Assembly (NCBI GenBank): GCA_017395215.1
Contig: JAFPVW010000145.1
Coordinates: forward strand, 1-56,495
Direction of reading: 5' to 3'
Length of the DNA stretch: 56,495 nucleotides
From: Prevotella sp.
GTDB lineage: Bacteria > Bacteroidota > Bacteroidia > Bacteroidales > Bacteroidaceae
In this document: one piece after another, positions 15,276-25,437 of the stretch
How the letters are laid out: each line of letters begins with the position of its first letter
Numbering within the stretch: position 1 is the first letter of the stretch
Notes under the pieces: model-generated
What the model saw: the letters and a program-made list of their open reading frames with translations, nothing else
Told to the model about the DNA's origin: nothing
Database searches by the model: none
Position numbers and translations under genes: made by a program

Positions 15276-17432
15276 TTACAGGTCGTCTTCCATTTCACCG
15301 TCGCCATCGACACCGTAGACGCTCTTGGGAACCATCTCGAAGAAATCGAGCATGAACTCATTGTCGTTACCCTGCTTACCGTCGGAGGCCACGCGGAATC
15401 TCAGGAAGTGATCCTTGGTGGCGTCGATATAGGTCTGGCAGAGCACACGGCGCATCATGTGAGAGATGCCCCACGAATAGTTCTTCTGCGTACCGTTGTT
15501 GCCGATGTTATAGCAGGAGCGCGGTCCGCGATAGGCGTTCAGGTTCTTCAGCAGCTTCTGCTCCTCGGCCAGGTCTTCCTTGGCCGTATTCTTATACTCT
15601 GACAGCTGCGGGTCTTCCGTGAAACGGTCGCCGAGATACATCTCGCTGGTCAGAATCTGCGTCATGTCCAAGGGAATGCCCTGAGGCACACCGTCGAAGT
15701 AGACCTGCATCACACCACGGGTCTCCAGCGGGGCAAAGCCTAAGCGCAGCTGCCACTCGCCGCTGTAGGGCACGGGCGGAATGCGGAAGGTGAAGTCGTA
15801 GTCGCCGAAGAGGTTCCACTCGTCACCCTGCCACGACCAGAACTCCCAGTGGGGACGGCGGTAGATAAAGGTGCAGTTGGAGTTGAAGGTGACACCGTCG
15901 AGATAGCCCAAGGGGAAATAGTGGTTCTTACCATTCTTTGGCTCGGGGGAGTCGTCGGCCGGCGTGCCGTTACCGTCGTCGGCACGGTAGTTACCCTTCA
16001 GGCGCATGTCGTTGGTCATCACCTCGGGGAACACTGTCGAGAAGTCCATGCGGATACGCATGTTCTGCACGCGGTCGCGCACGTCCTTGCTGAACACCAC
16101 CAGGTCGTCGACGTAGAAGTAGTGGCCGTTGAGGGCATCGTGTACGGGCTTGGTCTCAACCGTGTTGTCGACGCAGGCACCGCGGAACTCATACTCAGGA
16201 GCCTCATAGCGCCGGTTGACGAAGTGGCGCTCCTTCTTGTCGCCGTCGATGCCGATGCAGTCGTTCTTCGTGTCCTCGCGCTTGTTGCGGCTAAGCTGCT
16301 CAATCTTCAGCATGGTGTGGGGCAGCAGGGTCTCGTACCAGTCGACGGGGTTTACCCATTTCGTCTCAAAGCCGAAGGCCTCCTTCATCTCAGGGACGAT
16401 GAGCGCTGTTAAGTCGCTGGTACCCGGCACGTAGCGGGTCATGATGTGGTATTGCACAAAGCGGTGCAACGGGTTGACGCTGTCGGTCAGGTTCTCAAAC
16501 TTATGTCCCTCAGCAGACACGTCGTTCGGATAGACGGGGTCGTAGATCTGGCAGGCCAGATCGTAGAGAGCCCGCGTGCTTCCGTTGTCTGTCGAGATGC
16601 CATACTCCTGGAACTTGGCCTCGTAGACGGAGTCGGGCTCGACGAACACGGTGAAGCCGAACTTCTTCGTGTCGGGCACCCAAGCCACCTCGTTTCTGAT
16701 ATGCGACTTGTAGCGATAGAGCGGATAGTCGCGCTTGTTGTAAGTCGGGTCGTCGACAAGGAGGATTTGCTCCCTGACACCCGTAGCCACCAAGGCACCG
16801 TAGAAGATGCTGATCTTGGGATTGTTGCGCAGGATGTCGGCAATATAGCTGTTAGACTTCTCAATGACCATGTCGATGGGCTGCACGATACCATTCTCCA
16901 CAGAGTCGTTCTGATGGACGACAGTACCATCGGCCAGCGTCTTCTCAAAGTAGATATGGGCAGTGCCCTCAAGGTAGACGACGGCATTGCTGTCTTTGTC
17001 GACACCCTGCGAGGTGGCGAGGTAGCGTCCAAGCAGGTTGGCGGTTGACAGGCGGTCCTGCGTCATCTCAAACGTAGAGTACATGTTGGCCACCAGGTGA
17101 GTACGGGCAATGGTGTCGCAGTCAGCGTCCGACAGCTGAGAGAGGCTCGAGAGTCCGCGGTCCTTCAGGAAATTCTGCACAGCCTCGTTGGAAGGCAGGA
17201 AGCAGGTGTACTGTCCGTAAGTGGCGAGCAGGTCCATCAGCTTGGCGCGCTCGCAAATAGTCTTGAAATCACTATACTCGGCACGGTTGTTCAGATAGTC
17301 GCTTAGCATCTCGCCCGTGAAGGTGTAGTAGTTCTCCGCGTCGGGCTCGTCAGTGCAACTGGCCATCGGTGCCACAAAGACAAGGGCGGCCAGCCCCATC
17401 AGTGCTATTCGTATATTCTTCTTGATATTCAT
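15276..17432 (-). CDS. Fasciclin (FAS1) domain surface lipoprotein with C-terminal beta domain
   Basis: 718 aa; lipobox APMASC followed by TDEPDAE. FAS1 signatures YTCFLPSNEAVQNFLKDRG (about 75-93) and FGFTVFVEPDSVYEAKF (about 256-272) mark two diverged FAS1 domains. The C-terminal 270 residues contain a beta-sandwich-like region (YLDGVTFNSNCTFIYRRP, DYDFTFRIPPVPYSGEWQLRLGF, GVMQVYFDGVPQGIPLD) that resembles a carbohydrate-binding fold in outline; I cannot name it. Its acidic end (DGDGEMEDDL) is unusual. It lies 25 bp after SusD (17458-19221) and 31 bp before the next FAS1 gene, in one operon. Confidence 0.82.
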   Translation of the reverse strand: MNIKKNIRIALMGLAALVFVAPMASCTDEPDAENYYTFTGEMLSDYLNNRAEYSDFKTICERAKLMDLLATYGQYTCFLPSNEAVQNFLKDRGLSSLSQLSDADCDTIARTHLVANMYSTFEMTQDRLSTANLLGRYLATSQGVDKDSNAVVYLEGTAHIYFEKTLADGTVVHQNDSVENGIVQPIDMVIEKSNSYIADILRNNPKISIFYGALVATGVREQILLVDDPTYNKRDYPLYRYKSHIRNEVAWVPDTKKFGFTVFVEPDSVYEAKFQEYGISTDNGSTRALYDLACQIYDPVYPNDVSAEGHKFENLTDSVNPLHRFVQYHIMTRYVPGTSDLTALIVPEMKEAFGFETKWVNPVDWYETLLPHTMLKIEQLSRNKREDTKNDCIGIDGDKKERHFVNRRYEAPEYEFRGACVDNTVETKPVHDALNGHYFYVDDLVVFSKDVRDRVQNMRIRMDFSTVFPEVMTNDMRLKGNYRADDGNGTPADDSPEPKNGKNHYFPLGYLDGVTFNSNCTFIYRRPHWEFWSWQGDEWNLFGDYDFTFRIPPVPYSGEWQLRLGFAPLETRGVMQVYFDGVPQGIPLDMTQILTSEMYLGDRFTEDPQLSEYKNTAKEDLAEEQKLLKNLNAYRGPRSCYNIGNNGTQKNYSWGISHMMRRVLCQTYIDATKDHFLRFRVASDGKQGNDNEFMLDFFEMVPKSVYGVDGDGEMEDDL

Positions 17433-17457
17433 AATCTTCAGTGTTCAAGTTTCGTTG

Positions 17458-19221
17458 TTATTTCGTTTTCTCATAGCTGGTATTCTCACCCGTGCCATAG
17501 ACAGGGTTGGGCACCAGGTTGCGGTTCACCTTCATCTCCTCGATGTTGTAGGGCCAGAAGATAGCGTCCATCTTCTTGAAGAAGTTCTGGGCAAACTGGC
17601 TGTTCACGTCGTCACGCTTCGTAACGGCTGAGATGACGGGGTCGGTATTGCCATTGCGCAAACTGTAGCGCACAAGGTCGTACCAGCGCTTCCCCTCAAA
17701 CATCAGCTCGCGCTGGCGCTCGCGCCTAACCAAGTCCTCCATCAGGCTCTTCGTGTTATATTCGCTGGCTTTCAGCGTGTCCTTGTCTGTCAGGATGTCC
17801 TTACAGATGGAGCGCTTGTTGATGGCATTGACCAAGTTGAAGGCCTTGTCGAGTTTCGGCTTGTTCTGGGCAATTACTATCGAGTCGTTCCCTTCGCCCA
17901 TTTGCTGGCAGAGAGCCTCAGCCTCAAGCAGCATGATGTCAGGAATGCGGTAGATAATCCACTTGCTGCCGTTGTTGTCCGACGCAAAGCGCTCGCGGTA
18001 AGTGGCTTTCGCCGGGGTGTTTCTGGCATCCACATTGACGCCCCTGACGACATACTTCACGATAGCCTCGTCGTCGACACTGGCGTTCTGGAACAGGCGG
18101 ACGTCGTTATAGTTCGTCTTATCCTTTGTCTCGAAGACCATTGTTCCGCTTGGCTCCTGCATGTCACCCTTCACCACTGACGAGACCGTCAGAAGTCCCT
18201 TCCTGGAATTGTCGTTGCCATACAGCGAACCGATGGCCGAATTAGCCTTGTAGTCGCTTCCTCTGGGGGAGTCGTCAAAGCTAAGCTCGAAGATGGTTTC
18301 CTTGCTTGCGCCCTGTATGAAGATTTCCTCATAGGCCGTGCCGAAATCTTTTCCCTGAATCTCGTCGTTCACAAGGGGGAACCCGTTGAGGCGGGCCTCG
18401 ATGGTTGCCAGATTCGAACTGTTGGCACTCATTCGGCCATTGCGGTTGCGCAAATCTACTTCGTACTGCTTCTTTGACTGGATAACCATGTCGGCATACT
18501 TGATACAGTTGTCATAGTCCTTCTTCCAGAGATACATCTCAGCCAGCATAGCGTAGATGGCATCCTTAGTGATGCGCCCGGTCTGATAGCGGGGCTTGTT
18601 CTCGGGATAGCGGTTCACGGCATCGTCCTTCACCTTCTCAAGGTCGGCAATCAGATTGTCGAGAATGGTCTCAAAGGGCGTTGCTGGCACGTCCATCTTC
18701 TGATCGTCGTCAGTATAAGCCTCCTCGGTGTAGGGCACGTCGCGGAACGTGCGGATGAGGTAGAAGTAGCATAGGTCACGCAGTGCCGACACCTCGGCTA
18801 TCGTAGCCTTCAGGTCGCCCTGGGTGTAGCTCGGGTCTATCTCGGCCACGCCAGGTGCATACTTTATCACGGTGTTGCAACGGTTGATGACCTCATAGAA
18901 GTTATTGAACGTCGTGTACTTGTTGTTGGCAGTCAGGTTCTCCTTCAGGATGTTATACAGGTCGATATCATTGTTGATATTCTCGCCCGACTGCATATTG
19001 TCGCTTCTGGCCTCGCCCCAGATAATCATCCGCTTGATTACGTCCTCCGACTGAAGAGCCGAATAGCAACTGATGACGATGTTGTCGACATCGGCCTTCT
19101 CACCCCAGAAGTCCTCCAGGATGATCTCGTTCTGCGGCTTGATTTCCAGAAAATCAGCACAGGAAACCATTCCGAAAGCCATGCAGACTACACCTATTAT
19201 TTTATAATATGTCTTTCTCAT
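17458..19221 (-). CDS. SusD/RagB-family surface lipoprotein, FAS1 locus, first copy
   Basis: 587 aa; signal peptide with lipobox GMVSC and ADFLEIKPQNEI, the classic SusD beginning. Key helices: TTFNNFYEVINRCNTVIKYA, EVSALRDLCYFYLIRTFRDVPY, and the C-terminal signature ELMFEGKRWYDLVRYSLRNG. Usual length for the family. It follows SusC by 34 bp and should form the lid of that transporter. In the family SusD recognises the oligosaccharide; here the substrate is unknown because no polysaccharide-degrading enzyme lies in the operon. Confidence 0.95.
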   Translation of the reverse strand: MRKTYYKIIGVVCMAFGMVSCADFLEIKPQNEIILEDFWGEKADVDNIVISCYSALQSEDVIKRMIIWGEARSDNMQSGENINNDIDLYNILKENLTANNKYTTFNNFYEVINRCNTVIKYAPGVAEIDPSYTQGDLKATIAEVSALRDLCYFYLIRTFRDVPYTEEAYTDDDQKMDVPATPFETILDNLIADLEKVKDDAVNRYPENKPRYQTGRITKDAIYAMLAEMYLWKKDYDNCIKYADMVIQSKKQYEVDLRNRNGRMSANSSNLATIEARLNGFPLVNDEIQGKDFGTAYEEIFIQGASKETIFELSFDDSPRGSDYKANSAIGSLYGNDNSRKGLLTVSSVVKGDMQEPSGTMVFETKDKTNYNDVRLFQNASVDDEAIVKYVVRGVNVDARNTPAKATYRERFASDNNGSKWIIYRIPDIMLLEAEALCQQMGEGNDSIVIAQNKPKLDKAFNLVNAINKRSICKDILTDKDTLKASEYNTKSLMEDLVRRERQRELMFEGKRWYDLVRYSLRNGNTDPVISAVTKRDDVNSQFAQNFFKKMDAIFWPYNIEEMKVNRNLVPNPVYGTGENTSYEKTK

Positions 19222-19255
19222 AATCTTCTTTTTTCAATCTACGTTTTTCTTTCAG

Positions 19256-22200
19256 TTAGAAACCAATATCAATGGTAAAGGTGTACTGGCGGGAACGCGG
19301 CGTCGGGTTGTTGTCCGTTGCAGGCTCCTCACCGCCGAAAGCGATTTCCGGGTCAACACCCGTGTACTTGGTCAGCACGAAGGGATTGTTGACACTGGCA
19401 TGGAACGACAGACGGTTCAGGCCTATCCACGTCAGATACTTCTTCCTGATGGTATACGACAGCTGGGCGTAGTTCATACGCAGATATGAGCCGTCCTCGA
19501 CGAAGCGGTCGCTGATCAGCGTGTTGTAGTTGCTGGTAGAACCGAACATAGCACGCGGGATAGAGGTGCGGTCGCCCTCCTTGCGCCAGCGGTAGTTCAC
19601 GGCCTGGCTCTGGTTGTCGTTGCCGGTCATGGCCTCAGCGTTCAGGCGGGCCTTGTTGATGATCTTGTAACCGGTACGATAGGTGAACTGAGTCGTGAAG
19701 CGCCAGTCGCCATAGTTCATCGAGAAGCCGAAGCCACCGGTCAGTGCGGGCAGCGACGAGCCCAAGTAGACGATGTCGAGGGCATTGATCTGTCCGTCAT
19801 GGTTGACATCCTCGTAGATGGCGTCACCACCGTTGAAGCCGGGGAAGCTCTGGTCGTGACCAGTACCGTCGACGCGGTAGTCGTACTTCATGCGCAGTGG
19901 CACGTTGTCGGCATTGAGGATAATCTGTCCCTCGGCGTTGGTTGCCACGGGAGCGGTTTTACCCTCAGCCTTGAACTTCTCCCAGTAGTCGTAGATTTGC
20001 TCCTTGGTCATACCGGCCACGGCATTCTTGAACGTGCTGTAGTTATACTGGTAGACGCCGAGGCACTTGAAGCCGTAGACTGCACCGAACGGGTTGTTCA
20101 GCTGCACGCGGCGCAGGGTCTCACCGTTGGCATAGCCGTAGATGGAGTTCTTCTGGTTCAGGATGTACTCGTCGAGTTCGAGGATTTCGTTGCGGTTGTT
20201 ACCGAAATTGACGTTGACGTCCATCGAGAACTTACCCTTTTGGATGACGCGGTTAGAATTGATGTGGAACTCCCAACCAACGTTGCGCATCTTACCGTTG
20301 TTATGATAGGGAACGGTCGTGAAACCGGCATTCGAGGGAATGCGGAAACTGCTCATCAGCATGTCCCTTCTCGTTCTGCTATAGGCATCGAGACCTATGT
20401 TCAGGCGATTGTCAAAGAAGCTGAGGTCGACACCGATATTGAACTCATCCTGCAGCTCCCACTTCAGGTCTGTCAGACGGATGTTCAAGGGCTTCATTGA
20501 CGACTGGTCGATATAGGGGTCGGCCTTGCCATACTTCGACGTATAGAGATAGTTCTGACCAGGCTCGTTACCTGTACGGCCCCATCCCGGACGGAGGGCG
20601 AACATCGACAGGAACGGCTTCAGCTTCTGCATCCAAGGCTCGTCACTGACAATCCACTTCAGCGAGACGGCGGGGAAATATCCCCATCGGCTGCCGGGTC
20701 CGAACTTCGTCGTTCCGCTGATGTTCAGCGTGGTCAGGAAGACGTAGCGACCCTTGTACGAATAGTTGGCCTGGAAGGCGTAGCGCATGGAGCGCCACTG
20801 GTTGAAGCTTGAGCTCATGCTGTTGATGATGCCTCCGGCCCAAGGGCTGTCGATGGCCTGATCGGTAGACGGCAGACCATAGACAGAGGTAGACTGTCCG
20901 CTCGAAGTGCCGGAATTCAGCTCGAAGCGGCCCATCAGCATCAGCGAATGGTCCTTGTTGGTAAAGGCGGGCGTCAGCACCAGTCGCTGCTGGGTGTTGA
21001 ACGTCACGCTCTTCGACGAGTTCGTCGACGAGGTGTTCACACCTGTGTCGTTATACAGAAGGCTCTTCAGCTCCCAAGGATAGAAGGAGTCATTATAGCC
21101 GTTACTGATGTTCATGTAGACAGAGCCGCGGTACTCCAGACGCCAGTGGTCATCGTCAAGTCCTAACAGGTTGTAGTTGATGACCAGCTCAGGGTTCATG
21201 TCGTAGTTGCGCTGCTGGTTCTTGGCCAGGTTGGCCGAAGCGACCGGGTTGACCATACCCTTCTGGTTGCTGTTGAACACCGACGAGCCTTGATACGGTC
21301 CGGTCTGAATCATGTTATAGTACTTATCCGTGTTCTCACCAGTGACAGGATCCTTCTCGTAGATGCTCATGTTAGGCATCTTGCGACGGGCGATGTCGAG
21401 CAAACCGTCAGAGTTGCGGTCGTTCTTGGTGTAGGTCATCGAGAAGTTGGTCTGCACGCGGATACGTTCGGAGACGTTATAGTCGAGGGCTACACGGGTA
21501 GACAGACGGTTCAGCACCTGCTTGATCATCGTACCCGTCTCGTGGTCGTAACCGCCACCGATACGGAAGGTAGCCTTCTCACCACCACCCTGGATGGTAA
21601 CGTAATGGTTCTGGCGAATACCGGTCTGGGTGACGGCCTCACGCCAGTCGGTGTTGTCACGATACTGTCGCCACTCCGAGAATCCGCCCGTCTCGTCCAG
21701 ATAGTTGATTTCGGGAATGCGGTTCTGGCTGGCGGCGTTGTCGTCCTGTCGGGGATTGAAGTACGACTCCTTCAGCATCATCGTGTAGTCGTCACCGTTC
21801 AGCAGGTCGTAGCCCTTAGGCTGTTGGGTGGCGGTGAGCTTCAGCGAGTAGGTCACGCGGGGCTTACCGCGGACACCGCGCTTGGTGGTAATCTCAATGA
21901 CACCGTTACCACCCTGCGAACCGTAGATAGCCGTGGCGGCAGCATCCTTCTTCACCGTAATCGAGGCGATGTCCTCAGGGTTGATGTTCAGCAGCTCGGC
22001 AAACTTCTCGTTGTTGGCACCGGCCAGGTCGAAGTTGCTCATATCCACGTTGCGGATGTTACCGTCGATCACAATCAGCGGGTTCGAGTCGGTCAGGTTC
22101 GACAGCGAACCGGCACCACGCAGGCGCATGGTAGAACCGGAACCCAGGTCACCAGAGTTACCGACAATGTCAAGACCGGCCACACGTCCCTGCAGGGCTT

Positions 22201-22645
22201 CGTCGACCGACGTGAACGACAGGCCTTCGAACTCCTTCATATTGACGGTCTGAGTGGCGTATGAGATTTCGCGCTCGGGGATGGGCAGGCCAGGACCCGT
22301 TGCACGTCTCTTCGACTGCACGACGACCTCCTTAATCTGAGTCTTCGAGGTCATCTTCAGGTTATACGTTGTCTTGTTGATAGGCTGGGTCACCGTGTTC
22401 AGACCCACATAGCTGAAGCGGATCTTGTCCTTCGGGTTCTTAATCTTCATGGTGAAGTTACCGTTCAGGTCGGTGATGGCCGAGTTGATGATACGCCCGG
22501 TACCGTCAATCTCGCATACCGTGGCACCCATCAGCGGTCCCATGTCGTCGCTCAGCGTACCGTGGACCGATGTTATCGTCTGCGCACCGACTGTCGTCGT
22601 TACCAACAGCGCCAGTGCCATCATGATGGTTTTCAGTATTTTCAT
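19256..22645 (-). CDS. SusC/RagA-family TonB-dependent transporter, FAS1 locus, first copy
   Basis: 1129-aa outer-membrane transporter. Signal peptide (1-21), regulatory-like beta domain (about 25-100), TonB-box-like segment IKEVVVQSKRR (about 104-114), plug (SVDEALQGRVAGLDIVGNSG, GSTMRLRGAGSL, NPLIVIDGNIRN, ASITVKKDAAATAIYGSQGG) and a barrel that ends in SRQYTFTIDIGF with the terminal Phe expected of an outer-membrane barrel. No STN domain, so it is a transporter and not a sigma-linked sensor. It is second in the operon, 17 bp after the four-domain FAS1 lipoprotein. Confidence 0.95.
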   Translation of the reverse strand: MKILKTIMMALALLVTTTVGAQTITSVHGTLSDDMGPLMGATVCEIDGTGRIINSAITDLNGNFTMKIKNPKDKIRFSYVGLNTVTQPINKTTYNLKMTSKTQIKEVVVQSKRRATGPGLPIPEREISYATQTVNMKEFEGLSFTSVDEALQGRVAGLDIVGNSGDLGSGSTMRLRGAGSLSNLTDSNPLIVIDGNIRNVDMSNFDLAGANNEKFAELLNINPEDIASITVKKDAAATAIYGSQGGNGVIEITTKRGVRGKPRVTYSLKLTATQQPKGYDLLNGDDYTMMLKESYFNPRQDDNAASQNRIPEINYLDETGGFSEWRQYRDNTDWREAVTQTGIRQNHYVTIQGGGEKATFRIGGGYDHETGTMIKQVLNRLSTRVALDYNVSERIRVQTNFSMTYTKNDRNSDGLLDIARRKMPNMSIYEKDPVTGENTDKYYNMIQTGPYQGSSVFNSNQKGMVNPVASANLAKNQQRNYDMNPELVINYNLLGLDDDHWRLEYRGSVYMNISNGYNDSFYPWELKSLLYNDTGVNTSSTNSSKSVTFNTQQRLVLTPAFTNKDHSLMLMGRFELNSGTSSGQSTSVYGLPSTDQAIDSPWAGGIINSMSSSFNQWRSMRYAFQANYSYKGRYVFLTTLNISGTTKFGPGSRWGYFPAVSLKWIVSDEPWMQKLKPFLSMFALRPGWGRTGNEPGQNYLYTSKYGKADPYIDQSSMKPLNIRLTDLKWELQDEFNIGVDLSFFDNRLNIGLDAYSRTRRDMLMSSFRIPSNAGFTTVPYHNNGKMRNVGWEFHINSNRVIQKGKFSMDVNVNFGNNRNEILELDEYILNQKNSIYGYANGETLRRVQLNNPFGAVYGFKCLGVYQYNYSTFKNAVAGMTKEQIYDYWEKFKAEGKTAPVATNAEGQIILNADNVPLRMKYDYRVDGTGHDQSFPGFNGGDAIYEDVNHDGQINALDIVYLGSSLPALTGGFGFSMNYGDWRFTTQFTYRTGYKIINKARLNAEAMTGNDNQSQAVNYRWRKEGDRTSIPRAMFGSTSNYNTLISDRFVEDGSYLRMNYAQLSYTIRKKYLTWIGLNRLSFHASVNNPFVLTKYTGVDPEIAFGGEEPATDNNPTPRSRQYTFTIDIGF

Positions 22646-22662
22646 GCGATAGTCCTCCTCTC

Positions 22663-25437
22663 TTATAATTTAAGCGATTCTTTCACTATTTCACGCCAGG
22701 GCTTCAGGTTCTCGTAGAACAGCGGACCGTCAATCAGGTGAACGACGACGTCGCTGGCCATGAACTGGCGGGTTCCGTCGAACCAGTACTCGCGGCAGAG
22801 GTTGTTGTAGAGTCCCTCAGTCGTGACTACGTTACGGGTATTGCCTACCTCGTCGGTAATCGTCATCTGGGTCGGCGTACTGACAACCGTCAGCGGGGTG
22901 AATCGGCCCGTGGCCAGGTTGCGCTTCATACTCTCGTACTTGTTGTCGCCGTCAGTGGCCATGGCCATGCCAAGTGCCACGGAGTTATCATGGATATGAT
23001 AGCGGATAAAGTCGGTAACGATGCCCTTGACGATGGTCTTCACTTCCTCGCGTCTGGCCGTCAGGTCCTTTTCGGTGGTAAGTTCGCCGTACCAGCCCTC
23101 AGCGCGGCAGATGCTGTCGAGTATCTCGTCGTTCTCGTCGCCCATCTCCAGCTCGTCGGCCGTCGGCAGGATCTTGTCTCCCTGCAGCTTAGCGATCGAG
23201 GCGTTCGTCGGGACGTAGGCCGTATAGTTGTAGTTGTCGAAGAGGCGCAGGTTCTTGTTGCGCTCACCGAGACCGGCCTTGTATTTACCGTTCTTGCCCA
23301 GAGTCGGCGACAGCAGGTCGCAGTAGTCGTTCTCCAGGAGTTCGAGGAACGACGTGTACTCCTCATGCTGCTTCAGAGTCATATAGAACGACATCTCGCT
23401 GGGCATCGGTACCATCTCCTCCAACTGATAGCTCACGCCGTTGACCTTGTTGTAGGCCTCAACGACGGGAATTAAGCGGTGGTTGTGCTGTATCTGCCAG
23501 CCACCCTCGAAGCACAGCTTGCCGTCGGCTCCCTTTGTGGCGCGAACCAGGCTGCCACCCTTGGTCTTGAAGTACTGGTAGCCCTCGCCCACGTAGTTCT
23601 CTACGGTCTTGCTCTTGTCGGGCATGACGATAATCATACCGTCGATCATGCTCTCCATCAGCGGGTTAGTGATGTTCTGTGCCACCGTTCCAGGGTAGAG
23701 TTCGTCCTTCGTGATATTACCGTCTTTGTCGACCGTGCCCCTGTAGCGTCTGGTCTGTACGCGCTGGTTCGGCCTCTTGGTCAGGTCATAGTAGTACTCA
23801 AGCACATCGACATTGTCCACCAGTGTGCTGTCGGTTCCATCCTCGTTCATCACATACTTGTTGCCGGTACCGAAGCTCTTCGGGTCGAGGTAGGTCAGCA
23901 AGGCATCGTTCGTAGGAAGCAGCACGCCATACTTGGAGTCCATCGAGAGCAGGTAAGGCTGGAAGTTGAAGGCCGTGAAGTCGGAGGCGTTCTCAGCACC
24001 CGTCAGCGCCCAGTAGATGACGCTCATCGACTGCTTGTGGGCCGTGGCGGGGAAGAGCACCGACTGGAACTCTGCCGGCGGGAACACCTTGTTGACCATG
24101 TAGACCACACCGTTACAGGCCATGAAGCAGGAGTCAACGTCGGCCATGGTGATGCCCAGCGGTTCCTTGGCGTCGTTCAGCACGTGTTCGAACTTCGTCG
24201 GCACCGTCTCGGTGAATGTCGACAGCATGTTGACGTTGATCAGTGTGGCCAGCGTGTTGTTGGGCAGCGAGTCGATGACGCCATACTCGTTCTTCAGCTC
24301 CAGGCCGCCAGTGTTCCACCACTCCTCAAGAGCCTTGTTGGTGGGCACAATCATGGCGCCGGCGTCATTGTGGACGTCGTTGCGCTGGTTGGCATCGATA
24401 TACTGGTTCCAGCCCGGGTCAAAGCGCAGCAGCGACTCTTTGACGGGGTCGCCATTGTCGTAGTGGTCGTTCACTTCGACGTTACCGGTAATCACGTCGT
24501 ATGCGCGCTGGCTGAAATAGCGCAACACGTAGACGGAGTCCTCGTTATTATAGATACGGTTATACTCTCTCGTTCCTACTGGATAGTAATAAGGGGCCGA
24601 GAATTGGTCGAGCAGCTCACCCCACTTCGACATGCTGGGATGCTGGTGGATAACCTCGGCCATGTTGGGACTCGACTCGATGACGCCCGACACCTTCTGG
24701 ATGTAGCCGTTCTTACAGGTGATGTCGCGCTCAATCACTTTCTTGCCGTTCACCCAGGCATCGGCAATGTTGTCCGAACCATGGTTCGACAGGATGGCCA
24801 GGTCCTCGTTGCTGATCTTGTTGTACTCCATGTAAGTCGGCAGGAAGTGAATCATCGGCGCCGTGGTGGCATCCTTGAAGATGGGGATGCTCTTGCCGCT
24901 CGCCTTGAGCGCTGCCCAGGCCGGCGTGTTCGGCATGGCCGACGGCTTCATGATGTAGACGGAGTCATAGAGGCTCAGCGCCGTCTCGCGACGCATGGTA
25001 CGACCCAGCTCGGGTGCGCCGGCGTCACCTTCCGACTTGGCATTCGACATCAGCTCGATCAGGTAGGCATTGTTCACCATCGAGTTGTTCAGCAGAAGAC
25101 GCTTCTGGGCGGCCGACAGCTGCTCGTAGCTGCGAACACCCCAGGAGTTGTTCTTGAACCATTCCGCGTAAGCTGCATCGTCGGCAGCAAACAGAGTTTT
25201 CGAACCCGTGTGGCTCAGCACGTCCTTCTGTCCCAGCTCGTCGACAAGCCTTAGCACGACCGTGTAGTTTCCGTCTTCCTGCAACCGCTCATAGATTGAG
25301 TTGCCCAGCCACGAAGGCTGACCGGTTAGCAGAATGTCGTCGTCCTTACACGAGGTCAACGCCCAGACACTCATCAGCAAGCCGCAGGTGACCAGAGCCA
25401 CTCGTCGTCCTTGTCTTACGAATTGTCCTTGTTTCAT
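22663..25437 (-). CDS. Large fasciclin lipoprotein with four FAS1 domains
   Basis: First gene of the operon, 924 aa. Lipobox ALTSC with Cys30 then KDDD, a sequence context that favours surface export. Four FAS1 motifs are spaced along the protein: SKTLFAADDAAYAEWFK (about 79-95), AGAMIVPTNKALEEWWN (about 358), KYGVLLPTNDALLTYLD (about 500) and YTAYVPTNASIAKLQGD (about 740). The last domain reaches the C-terminus (FMASDVVVHLIDGPLF is the usual closing strand, IHLIDxVL-like). Repeated FAS1 domains suggest a long surface adhesin or glycan-binding arm coupled to the SusCD pair. No catalytic motif seen. Confidence 0.88.
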   Translation of the reverse strand: MKQGQFVRQGRRVALVTCGLLMSVWALTSCKDDDILLTGQPSWLGNSIYERLQEDGNYTVVLRLVDELGQKDVLSHTGSKTLFAADDAAYAEWFKNNSWGVRSYEQLSAAQKRLLLNNSMVNNAYLIELMSNAKSEGDAGAPELGRTMRRETALSLYDSVYIMKPSAMPNTPAWAALKASGKSIPIFKDATTAPMIHFLPTYMEYNKISNEDLAILSNHGSDNIADAWVNGKKVIERDITCKNGYIQKVSGVIESSPNMAEVIHQHPSMSKWGELLDQFSAPYYYPVGTREYNRIYNNEDSVYVLRYFSQRAYDVITGNVEVNDHYDNGDPVKESLLRFDPGWNQYIDANQRNDVHNDAGAMIVPTNKALEEWWNTGGLELKNEYGVIDSLPNNTLATLINVNMLSTFTETVPTKFEHVLNDAKEPLGITMADVDSCFMACNGVVYMVNKVFPPAEFQSVLFPATAHKQSMSVIYWALTGAENASDFTAFNFQPYLLSMDSKYGVLLPTNDALLTYLDPKSFGTGNKYVMNEDGTDSTLVDNVDVLEYYYDLTKRPNQRVQTRRYRGTVDKDGNITKDELYPGTVAQNITNPLMESMIDGMIIVMPDKSKTVENYVGEGYQYFKTKGGSLVRATKGADGKLCFEGGWQIQHNHRLIPVVEAYNKVNGVSYQLEEMVPMPSEMSFYMTLKQHEEYTSFLELLENDYCDLLSPTLGKNGKYKAGLGERNKNLRLFDNYNYTAYVPTNASIAKLQGDKILPTADELEMGDENDEILDSICRAEGWYGELTTEKDLTARREEVKTIVKGIVTDFIRYHIHDNSVALGMAMATDGDNKYESMKRNLATGRFTPLTVVSTPTQMTITDEVGNTRNVVTTEGLYNNLCREYWFDGTRQFMASDVVVHLIDGPLFYENLKPWREIVKESLKL

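Noticed and set aside
23479-25254. 591-codon open frame on the plus strand opposite the four-FAS1 lipoprotein gene
   Set aside because: Low-complexity V/H/R-rich translation typical of the antisense frame of GC-rich genes; the minus-strand gene has signal peptide, lipobox and FAS1 motifs.
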